Of a stretch of 6,354 nt of DNA, positions 1 to 5,242 are shown in pieces (positions within the stretch are counted from its first letter, which is position 1; every line of letters begins with the position of its first letter). The stretch lies in assembly GCA_028288905.1 (NCBI GenBank), contig JAQGHJ010000447.1, positions 1 to 6,354 on the forward strand. The letters run 5' to 3'. Both the position numbers and the translations under genes were made by a program. Source of the DNA: Phycisphaerales bacterium (lineage in GTDB: Bacteria; Planctomycetota; Phycisphaerae; Tepidisphaerales; Tepidisphaeraceae). Below the pieces are notes generated by a model, which saw only the letters and a list, made by a program, of their open reading frames with translations, made no database searches and was not told the DNA's origin.

Positions 1-949
1 ACCAGTCGCCGGCGCCGCGGACGGCGAACAGGACGGTTGTCTGATCGGCCACGTGCCGGTCCTTCGGCGCGCCGCCGAAGTACAGGGCGTAGCCGCGGCG
101 GATCGGGTTTGCGTCCGGCAGCTCGGCCAACCGCGCGCCGGCCTTCAACCCGCTCGGAACCGACCCGATCTCTCGCCCGACGAACACCAGCTCGACCGGC
201 CAGTTCTTCACCGCGTACAGGCTGGCGGCCTTGTCGAACGTGAAGTTGTTGTTCGTGAGCTTCAGGTCGTCGTGCGGCGGACTGCCGACGAAGTTGCCGC
301 CCATGCACACCCACCGCTTCACCTTCGCCCGGACCAAGTCAGCCCCGGACTGCCGCCCGTCGGCGGCCGGTTCCCGCAGCAGGTCTGCGACGTTCGTCAG
401 GTAGCCGACGGTCACCACCGTCACGCTGTGGTCCGGCTGGGCTGCCAGCGCGTCGCGGTACACCCGGCGGGCGTCGGGGGCGTCGTCGCCGCTCGTTAGG
501 TCGTGTGGGAACTCGGCGGCGATCCGCTCGGCGTACTTCGACGGCTTCTGGGCGCCAACGCCTTTCGGGGCACCGATCGGCAGGTCGGGCCGACCGTAGA
601 AGGTGTTGATCGCGTCGACGCACGGGGCGGACCACTTGTTCAGCGACGAAACCGTCGTCGCCAAAATCTCGGCCTCGCCGCGGTCGGCCAGCGCGTGCAG
701 GGCGGCGAGCGCGCCGAGGTCGTCGCAGTCGCTGTCCATGTCCGTGTCGAAAAGGATCTTCGCGGCCGCGGCCGACGTAGTGGCGGCGGTCGCGGACCGG
801 GACGCCGCCGTGCCGTCGGCCGCAACGGCCGTCGACAATGTGGAGGCGGCAACCACCGCCGCAAGGGTGGCCAACGCCAGCGCTCGTCGCGAGGGATTGC
901 GTAGATGCCGAGGACCGATCCCGGTGGTCGGTGACGAGCTGGCGGCCAA
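1..949 (-). CDS. Exported inosine/uridine-type nucleoside hydrolase, C-terminus cut off by the window edge
   Basis: Seen: a leftward reading frame stays open from a TTG at 949 to the left edge (316 codons, no stop). TTG is chosen because GGAGGA lies 5 nt upstream and no ATG is available. Residues 1-43 look like a signal peptide: basic stretch RHLRNPSRR, hydrophobic core at about 23-36, then AVA before residue 44. The SRR could hint at Tat export, but the motif is incomplete. The metal/ribose-binding aspartate cluster is DTDMDSDCDD (68-77). YLTNVA (183-188), MGGN (216-219) and NNNFTFD (233-239) match later conserved blocks of the family. Known: these enzymes hydrolyse the N-glycosidic bond of nucleosides using a Ca2+-bound aspartate cluster. 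Inferred: an envelope or secreted enzyme for nucleoside scavenging. Odd: the C-terminal metal-binding Asp appears to be D302 in VADQT, and the usual active-site His beside it is not at the expected place. It starts 55 bp after queE on the same strand, so co-transcription is possible. Substrate is unknown. Confidence 0.88.
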   Translation of the reverse strand, partial: MAASSSPTTGIGPRHLRNPSRRALALATLAAVVAASTLSTAVAADGTAASRSATAATTSAAAAKILFDTDMDSDCDDLGALAALHALADRGEAEILATTVSSLNKWSAPCVDAINTFYGRPDLPIGAPKGVGAQKPSKYAERIAAEFPHDLTSGDDAPDARRVYRDALAAQPDHSVTVVTVGYLTNVADLLREPAADGRQSGADLVRAKVKRWVCMGGNFVGSPPHDDLKLTNNNFTFDKAASLYAVKNWPVELVFVGREIGSVPSGLKAGARLAELPDANPIRRGYALYFGGAPKDRHVADQTTVLFAVRGAGDW

Positions 950-954
950 GCTGG

Positions 955-960
955 TCCTCC
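955..960 (-). promoter_or_regulatory. Shine-Dalgarno site that fixes the TTG start of the nucleoside hydrolase
   Basis: On the minus strand GGAGGA is followed by a 5-nt spacer and TTG (949-947). No ATG or GTG lies in frame nearby upstream, and the signal peptide begins downstream of this TTG, so the site decides the start. Confidence 0.7.
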
Positions 961-1004
961 GGTCGGCGGAAGCGGGATGGGCCCGACGTCGGCAGTTGTA
1001 GTCC

Positions 1005-1694
1005 TCACGTCCCCCGCTGGTTCCCGTACATCATCACGTGCAACCGCGGGCAGTACCGGTAGCCCTTCCGCTTGCACACCTCGCTCACCCAGCCGGTCCG
1101 GTCGGCGAGCGTGGCGGCGTCGGTGCCCTCGGGCATGAGCAGCACGTCGGCCGGCTCCCAGTCGTCGAGCTTCGCGAGCAGCGCCTCGACCTCGGCCAGG
1201 TCCGACTCGGCCGCCACGACGAACTTCAGTTGGAAGTCAGGGGCGGTGTCGATGAACCGCTGGATGACGGGCACGTTCAGCCGCTGCCGCTCGTGGGCGG
1301 CCGCGAACCGCCCGCCCTCCCGCTCGGTCGGCGTGCTGTTGGACAGCTTCGGGGACAGCGACGCCAGGTCGAGCGGGACGTCGTGCCAAACGGTGGCGGC
1401 CGTCTCGATCGTCAGATGGTGGCCGGCCGCCTTCACCGCCCCGCACAGGTCGGCGACGTCCGGCATGATCATCGGCTCCCCGCCGGTCAGCACGACGTGC
1501 CGGGCCGGGTGCTCGCGGACCCGCCGGACGATCTCCGGCACCGCCACGTCCTCGCCCTCGGGGTACCAACTGGCGTATGGGGTGTCGCACCACGTGCACC
1601 GCAGGTTGCACCCGCTCGCCCGCACGAACACCGACGGCACGCCGACCAGTTTCCCCTCGCCCTGGATCGAATAAAACAGCTCGGAAAGCTTCAC
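1005..1694 (-). CDS. queE: 7-carboxy-7-deazaguanine synthase QueE (radical SAM)
   Basis: Encodes 229 aa. QueE converts 6-carboxy-5,6,7,8-tetrahydropterin to 7-carboxy-7-deazaguanine in the cytoplasm, the ring-contraction step toward preQ0 and queuosine. Seen: substrate-binding QGEG at 11-14; radical SAM cysteines C29, C33 and C36 (CX3CX2C) binding the 4Fe-4S cluster; SAM-contacting GGEP at 71-74; and the C-terminal block PRLHVMMYGN typical of the family. Length is normal and no key residue is missing. The start is GTG at 1694, giving the standard N-terminus MKLSELFYSIQGEG. The nearest Shine-Dalgarno-like AAGGAG (1709-1714) is about 14 nt upstream, a long spacing, but no other start fits. No queC, queD, queF or tgt is in the window, so the rest of the pathway must be elsewhere. 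Its leader contains a large palindrome. Identification is firm. Confidence 0.95.
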   Translation of the reverse strand: MKLSELFYSIQGEGKLVGVPSVFVRASGCNLRCTWCDTPYASWYPEGEDVAVPEIVRRVREHPARHVVLTGGEPMIMPDVADLCGAVKAAGHHLTIETAATVWHDVPLDLASLSPKLSNSTPTEREGGRFAAAHERQRLNVPVIQRFIDTAPDFQLKFVVAAESDLAEVEALLAKLDDWEPADVLLMPEGTDAATLADRTGWVSEVCKRKGYRYCPRLHVMMYGNQRGT

Positions 1695-1722
1695 GCCAAG
1701 AGTGTAGCTCCTTCGAGGCTGC

Positions 1723-1830
1723 AGAGGGGAAGAGCGGAAGAGGGGAAGTAGGCAGTGAAAGGCGGAGGTCGTCGTCCTGCCGTGAGGCGTCTCTTCACTG
1801 CCTACTTCCCCCCTTCCGCTCTTCCCCTCT
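1723..1830. repeat. Long near-perfect inverted repeat (37-bp arms, 34-nt loop) between the TonB-like gene and queE
   Basis: The left arm (1723-1759) and right arm (1794-1830) are reverse complements except for one position (A in the left arm, G in the reverse complement of the right arm). The outer 26 nt of the left arm are all purine except one C, and contain the direct repeat AGAGGGGAAG at 1723-1732 and 1739-1748. The inner part reads GTAGGCAGTGAA. The arm ends 3 nt from the stop codon of the TonB-like gene and about 29 nt upstream of the queE start. In RNA it would form a very stable hairpin. There is no T-tract after either arm, so it is not a standard intrinsic terminator. A REP- or MITE-like dispersed element with secondary roles as terminator or mRNA stabiliser is the best inference. 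No clear target-site duplication is visible. Confidence 0.9.
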
Positions 1831-1833
1831 CCC

Positions 1834-3222
1834 TCAACGGAAGTTCAGCGTGAACAGGACAGTATCCGGGACGGCCTTGCCGCTCTTGTTGCGGAGGGGT
1901 TCGAACCACCAGTCGTACATCGCGACGACGCACGGCTGGTCGACCTCGTTGCTGCCGCTGCTCCGGTGGACGGCCACGGACGTGACGTGGCCGTCGGGGG
2001 CGATCCGGACCTTGAGCGTGACCGTGCGGGCCCCCATGTACGCGTCGATCATGCTCACGGGCAGCATCTTCGGTCGGACGGTCTTCACCTCCCGGCCGAA
2101 CTGCGGATCAACCTTGCCGTCCCGGCGAATAAACGCCTCGATCTTGCTGAACGCATCGACCTCAGACTCACTTTCCTGCGCCGGATCGGCGGCCGGCGTC
2201 GGCGGCCCGGGGCGGCCCGCCCGCCCGCTAGCGGCTGAGGGCTTCAGTGCCGCGGCCGGCGGCATGACGGCCGTGACGGGGGACGGCGGTGGGGCATCCG
2301 GCGGAACCGGCGTGATGGTCGGCGGGACTTCTGGCATCCGCAGCGGCGGCGGGGCCGGCGGGGGGGAGGTGGCCGGCCGGGGCGGGGGGGCCGGGAACAT
2401 CCCGTCGGGTCGGACGGCCATCGTGAGGGCGTTGGCGTCGGCGGCCCTTCCGCCGGGTGCTCCGACGCGTTCGGGGGCAAGCGGGCCTCGGGCGGGCGTG
2501 GCCTCGTCGACCGTCGCGGCCGGCGTCTCGGCTCCGTCCTCCCGGGTCGGCACCCGCGGCGAGACGGGGCCGGCGCGGTACGTGCCGACCTCGGCCCCGT
2601 CGACGCGCGGTGCGGGCGGAGCGATGGGCGGAGCGACCGGCGGAATCGCCGGTGGGTCGGGCAACGGACGGGCGGGCGAAGGGTCGGCGGGGGTCGGTAC
2701 TGCTTCCGGTTCGGGCCTGCCGGTGCCGCCCTGGCCGCCGTTCCCGTTCTGGCCGGGAGGGGCGGTCGAGCGGGACGGATCGGCGAGCGGCGTCGGGCCA
2801 CGCGGGTCGCGGCTGAGATACGGCTGGTCGTTGTCGGCCTGGGGGGCCTTCAGGGTTTGCTCACCCTGGGCGGCGTGGGTGCCAATTCCCTCTCCGTCCG
2901 GCTTGCCGATCCGGTCCGGGAACTTCTCCACGTCCGGTTTAGGCGGGGGCGGTTCAACCTTTGGGGGTGGCTCCGGGGGGAACGCCTCGGGCTCCGGCGG
3001 GGCGAGGTCCTTCGGCAAATCGCGCAGGAGCGCGGCCGAGTCATCCCGAACGGCGGACGGGCTCAAGAGGGCGACCGTCGCCACCCGCTCCCGGGGCGTT
3101 GCCGGCTCGCCGCCGTCTGCCGCCCCGACGTGGAGTTGCCGCGTGCCCGTGTACAACCCGGCGTGGACGACGAGCGACGCGGCGAACGCGAAGGCGAAGA
3201 TGGGTACGTGTCGCCCGTGCAT
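1834..3222 (-). CDS. TonB-family protein: N-terminal membrane anchor, very long Pro-rich linker, TonB C-terminal domain
   Basis: Encodes 462 aa from an ATG; no clear Shine-Dalgarno precedes it, but an in-frame stop at 3277-3279 and the absence of other start codons support this ATG. Seen: one hydrophobic segment at about 7-24 (PIFAFAFAASLVVHAGLY) as an inner-membrane anchor; a linker at about 70-350 rich in Pro, Ala and Gly, with PPEPPPKVEPPPPKP near 82-96 recalling the Pro-Lys/Glu region of TonB; and a C-terminal domain at about 380-462 with GARTVTLKVRIAPDGHV, the HRSSGS block, WWFEP at 438-442 and the final VLFTLNF strand. Known: TonB couples ExbB/ExbD proton-motive energy to outer-membrane transporters. 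Odd: it is about twice the length of E. coli TonB, lacks the usual YP at the start of the domain (MIDAYMG instead), and has no exbB, exbD or receptor gene nearby. It may be an orphan energy transducer or an envelope-spanning structural protein. It ends 3 nt from a large palindrome. Confidence 0.87.
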   Translation of the reverse strand: MHGRHVPIFAFAFAASLVVHAGLYTGTRQLHVGAADGGEPATPRERVATVALLSPSAVRDDSAALLRDLPKDLAPPEPEAFPPEPPPKVEPPPPKPDVEKFPDRIGKPDGEGIGTHAAQGEQTLKAPQADNDQPYLSRDPRGPTPLADPSRSTAPPGQNGNGGQGGTGRPEPEAVPTPADPSPARPLPDPPAIPPVAPPIAPPAPRVDGAEVGTYRAGPVSPRVPTREDGAETPAATVDEATPARGPLAPERVGAPGGRAADANALTMAVRPDGMFPAPPPRPATSPPPAPPPLRMPEVPPTITPVPPDAPPPSPVTAVMPPAAALKPSAASGRAGRPGPPTPAADPAQESESEVDAFSKIEAFIRRDGKVDPQFGREVKTVRPKMLPVSMIDAYMGARTVTLKVRIAPDGHVTSVAVHRSSGSNEVDQPCVVAMYDWWFEPLRNKSGKAVPDTVLFTLNFR

Positions 3223-3347
3223 CCGGCCCGGTGATTTCTTCGTCGTACATCGGCCGCCGGCGCGGCCGTCCGGAGTTCAGTATAGGGATCGGTCCGCCGC
3301 CGCCCGCCGAGCACGCCTCGCCATCGCTTCCGACGACGGCGCCGCCG

Positions 3348-3953
3348 TCATTCTGCGGCCGACGGCTCCCCTTCCGGATGCCCGCCTCGTCCCAGCCCGG
3401 CCGAGCGGGCGCGGAGGTAGGCCATCGCCTCGCCGACGGTGTCCGCCACCGCGTACGCCTCCCGGGCCCGCGGCTTGATGAACCGTTCGGCGATCCCGTG
3501 CTCGATCATCGCCAGAAGCGGGTTGTAGTAGCCGTTTACGTTCAACAGCACGATCGGCTTGTCGTGGTACCGCAGGATGCGGCCGACGAGGATCTCGAAC
3601 AACTCCTCGAAGGTGCCAAGCCCGCCCGGCAGGGCGATATAAGCGTCGCCGCGGACTTCGAGGGCCGCCTTGCGAGACCGCATGTCCGGCGTCACGACCA
3701 GCTCGTCGGCCGCCCGGTCGGCCGAGGCCTCGTCGACGAAGAGTTGGGGCGTCACGCCCACCACCCGCCCGCCGGCCGCCCGAGCCGCGTCGGCCAGCAC
3801 CCGCATTAAGCCCAGGCTGTTGCCGCCGTAGACGAGCGTCCACCCCTCGGCGGCGAGGGCCGCCCCGAGGTCGGCGGCCGCCGCGTGGTACGCCTCCGCG
3901 ACGTCGCTGCTGGACGACAGGTACACGGTCACCGAACCGATTCGGGTGGACAA
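3348..3953 (-). CDS. LOG-family nucleoside 5'-monophosphate phosphoribohydrolase
   Basis: Encodes 201 aa from a TTG at 3953, preceded by AGGGAG with a 6-nt spacer. An in-frame TTG at 3968 would add five residues but has a poorer upstream site. Residues below use the 201-aa form. Seen: a Rossmann-like fold opening with VTVYLSSSSD (8-17); LVYGGNSLGLM (40-50); GGRVVGVTP (61-69); MRSRK (91-95); and the catalytic/nucleotide-binding block PGGLGTFEE (109-117) with its Glu and Arg residues. Length fits the family. Known: LOG proteins release free base and ribose 5-phosphate from AMP or cytokinin riboside monophosphates; many bacterial members are AMP or pyrimidine nucleotide hydrolases. Inferred: cytoplasmic nucleotide salvage or turnover. 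Odd: the usual YGGG..GLMG reads YGGNSLGLMR. It is divergent from the first aldo/keto reductase and 125 bp upstream of the TonB-like gene. The substrate cannot be told from sequence. Confidence 0.9.
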   Translation of the reverse strand: MSTRIGSVTVYLSSSSDVAEAYHAAAADLGAALAAEGWTLVYGGNSLGLMRVLADAARAAGGRVVGVTPQLFVDEASADRAADELVVTPDMRSRKAALEVRGDAYIALPGGLGTFEELFEILVGRILRYHDKPIVLLNVNGYYNPLLAMIEHGIAERFIKPRAREAYAVADTVGEAMAYLRARSAGLGRGGHPEGEPSAAE

Positions 3954-3959
3954 GTCAGG

Positions 3960-3965
3960 CTCCCT
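3960..3965 (-). promoter_or_regulatory. Shine-Dalgarno site that favours the TTG at 3953 for the LOG gene
   Basis: Minus-strand AGGGAG sits 6 nt before TTG (3953-3951). It falls inside the five-codon extension produced by the upstream TTG at 3968, which argues for the shorter protein. Confidence 0.6.
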
Positions 3966-4196
3966 CAAGGGTCAACTGGGCGGCGGACGCACCGGCGCTT
4001 CGAGTCCAGGTTTGTAACCCGTGAGCCTCTGGATCGACACCGCCACAGCCGCTGGACGGCCCGGCTGGCCGTGATAGGCGGGGCCGAAAACCCGTTGGCC
4101 CTCGGGGAAACGCGGGCCGGCGCTCGTTGCGGCCCTTACGGCGCGACCGGCGTGGCATTCGGGGCGACAGCGGGTGGGCGGGCGCTATCATCGCCC

Positions 4197-4202
4197 AAGG
4201 AG
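4197..4202 (+). promoter_or_regulatory. Shine-Dalgarno site for the PdxI-like gene
   Basis: AAGGAG lies 11 nt before ATG at 4214. The spacing is a little long, but the site supports this start over the in-frame ATG at 4127. Confidence 0.5.
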
Positions 4203-4213
4203 ACCCCACCCAA

Positions 4214-5101
4214 ATGACCACGACTGCCCCAACCGCCGCCCGTCCTATCGAACACAGCGGCACCTTCGCCCTCGGCGACCTGAGCGTCCACCGGCTCGGC
4301 TACGGCGCGATGCAGATCACCGGTCCGGGCGTATGGGGCCCGCCGAAGGACCCGGCCGAGGCGGTCCGGGTGCTGCGGCGGGCGGTCGAGCTCGGGGTGA
4401 ACCTGATCGACACGGCCGACTCGTACGGCCCCGAGGTGAGCGAGGGCCTCATCCGCCAGGCCCTCCACCCGTACCCGGCCGGGCTGGTGATCGCGACGAA
4501 AGCCGGGCTCACCCGGACGGGGCCGGGCAAGTGGCATCCGGTCGGCCGGCCCGAGTACCTCCGCCAGCAGTGCGAGATGAGCCTCCGCCGGCTCGGCCTC
4601 GACCGGATCGACCTGTTCCAACTCCACCGGATCGACCCAAAGGTGCCGTCCGACGAGCAGTTCGGCCTGCTCCGCGACCTCCAACAAGAGGGCAAGGTCC
4701 GGCACGTCGGGCTGTCGGAGGTGAACGTAACGGAGATCGAGGCGGCCCGGCGGGTCGTGCCTGTCGTGACCGTTCAAAACCGGTACAACCTGACGGACCG
4801 GCAGTCGGAATCGGTGCTCGAGTTCTGTCAGGCGAACGGCATCGGCTTCATCCCGTGGTTCCCGATCGCCAGCGGCGGCCTCGCCCGTCCCGGGGCGGTG
4901 GTGGACCGGGTCGCCAGGGCCGACGGGGCCACGCCCGCCCAGGTCGCGCTCGCGTGGCTGCTCCGCCAGTCGCCAGTCATGCTGCCGATCCCCGGGACGT
5001 CGTCGGTAACGCACCTGGAGGAGAACTGCGCCGCGGCGACCGTCCGGCTCACGGATGAGCAGGTGGAGGAACTGAGCCATGCGGGGGCGTGTACAGAGTG
5101 A
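4214..5101 (+). CDS. pdxI: Aldo/keto reductase of the PdxI/YdbC (pyridoxal reductase) type
   Basis: Encodes 295 aa. ATG at 4214 is chosen over an in-frame ATG at 4127 because AAGGAG (4197-4202) lies 11 nt upstream and the 29-residue extension does not resemble family N-termini. Seen: a TIM-barrel aldo/keto reductase with catalytic tetrad D66 and Y71 (IDTADSYG), K96 (ATKAG) and H138 (QLHRID); QNRYN at 188-192; and the NADP-phosphate-binding PIPGTSS with GTSS at 261-264. The opening [17 protein letters not shown] followed by [10 protein letters not shown] closely recalls E. coli YdbC/PdxI as I remember it. Known: PdxI reduces pyridoxal to pyridoxine with NADPH in vitamin B6 salvage. Inferred: the same or a related aldehyde reduction in the cytoplasm. 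The C-terminus ends ACTE after SHAG, a slightly unusual tail. A second reductase gene follows 141 bp downstream on the same strand. Family is firm; exact substrate is moderately supported. Confidence 0.88.
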   Translation: MTTTAPTAARPIEHSGTFALGDLSVHRLGYGAMQITGPGVWGPPKDPAEAVRVLRRAVELGVNLIDTADSYGPEVSEGLIRQALHPYPAGLVIATKAGLTRTGPGKWHPVGRPEYLRQQCEMSLRRLGLDRIDLFQLHRIDPKVPSDEQFGLLRDLQQEGKVRHVGLSEVNVTEIEAARRVVPVVTVQNRYNLTDRQSESVLEFCQANGIGFIPWFPIASGGLARPGAVVDRVARADGATPAQVALAWLLRQSPVMLPIPGTSSVTHLEENCAAATVRLTDEQVEELSHAGACTE

Positions 5102-5148
5102 TCTGCCACGCGTCCCTCACGGTGTTTACCGAGCGGACCCGCCAGTGA

Positions 5149-5167
5149 CACGGGCTTTCAGCCCGTG
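5149..5167. repeat. Perfect hairpin: 8-bp stem with a 3-nt loop, between the two reductase genes
   Basis: CACGGGCT - TTC - AGCCCGTG is a perfect inverted repeat 48 bp after the stop of the PdxI-like gene and 75 bp before the YajO-like start. No T-run follows, so it is not a standard intrinsic terminator. The sequence has the look of short palindromic repeats that I recall being dispersed in planctomycete genomes (recollection, not checked). It may limit read-through, protect the upstream mRNA 3' end, or simply be a REP-like element. Confidence 0.75.
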
Positions 5168-5232
5168 CGAGTGGGCCTGGGCGTCCAGCACCTTTCTCTA
5201 CCACCCGTTCAACAAGAACCACCCCGATTTGC

Positions 5233-5237
5233 GAGGA
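5233..5237 (+). promoter_or_regulatory. Shine-Dalgarno site within a small palindrome that sets the GTG start of the YajO-like gene
   Basis: GAGGA sits 5 nt before GTG at 5243 and selects it over the more upstream ATG-type start in frame at 5165. The site is embedded in CGAGG-AA-CCTCG (5232-5243), which includes the first base of the start codon. Sequestration of the ribosome site is conceivable, but the loop is too small for the full stem to form. Confidence 0.6.
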
Positions 5238-5242
5238 ACCTC

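Larger units (their letters stand above)
3954..4213. promoter_or_regulatory. Divergent intergenic region between LOG and the PdxI-like gene
   Basis: The genes on either side are transcribed away from each other, so this 260-bp stretch should hold both promoters (inference). I see no convincing paired -35/-10 sequences on either strand. Visible items are a small dyad GGTT-TGT-AACC at 4009-4019, a 6-bp-stem dyad GGGCCG/CGGCCC at 4114-4119 and 4130-4135, and the Shine-Dalgarno AAGGAG at 4197-4202 that serves the rightward gene. The GC-rich dyads may be chance in this composition. Confidence 0.35.

Noticed and set aside
1701..1706. Minus-strand TACACT just upstream of queE as a -10 box
   Set aside because: No matching -35, and transcription starting there would leave only a few bases of leader and exclude the AAGGAG site.
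3279..3284. Minus-strand TATACT upstream of the TonB-like gene as a -10 box
   Set aside because: No -35-like sequence at 16-18 nt spacing, so a single hexamer was not called as a promoter.
3335..3349. GACGGC-GCC-GCCGTC hairpin overlapping the LOG stop codon as a terminator
   Set aside because: Stem is short and GC-only, overlaps the coding end and has no T-tract; likely compositional.
1577..3478. 633-codon rightward open frame antisense to queE and the TonB-like gene
   Set aside because: It is the mirror of a GC-rich, proline-rich gene; its product is low-complexity Gly/Ser/Arg-rich with no domain, and the opposite strand encodes clear family motifs.
3990..4030. TTCGAGTCC string resembling a tRNA T-arm
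   Set aside because: No acceptor, D-arm or anticodon stem can be folded around it on either strand.
3885..4217. 110-codon rightward ORF overlapping the PdxI-like ATG by ATGA
   Set aside because: Its first part is antisense to LOG and the translation is Arg/Gly-rich without motifs; the ATGA overlap alone is not enough.
3955..4263. 102-codon leftward ORF ending 1 nt before the LOG TTG start, with a hydrophobic N-terminal part, looking like a coupled small gene
   Set aside because: It would begin inside the PdxI-like coding region in antisense, is Arg/Pro-rich after residue 30, and has no clear Shine-Dalgarno; the spacing is probably chance.
4136..5080. 314-codon leftward open frame antisense to the PdxI-like gene
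   Set aside because: No recognisable motif; the sense strand has the complete aldo/keto reductase tetrad.
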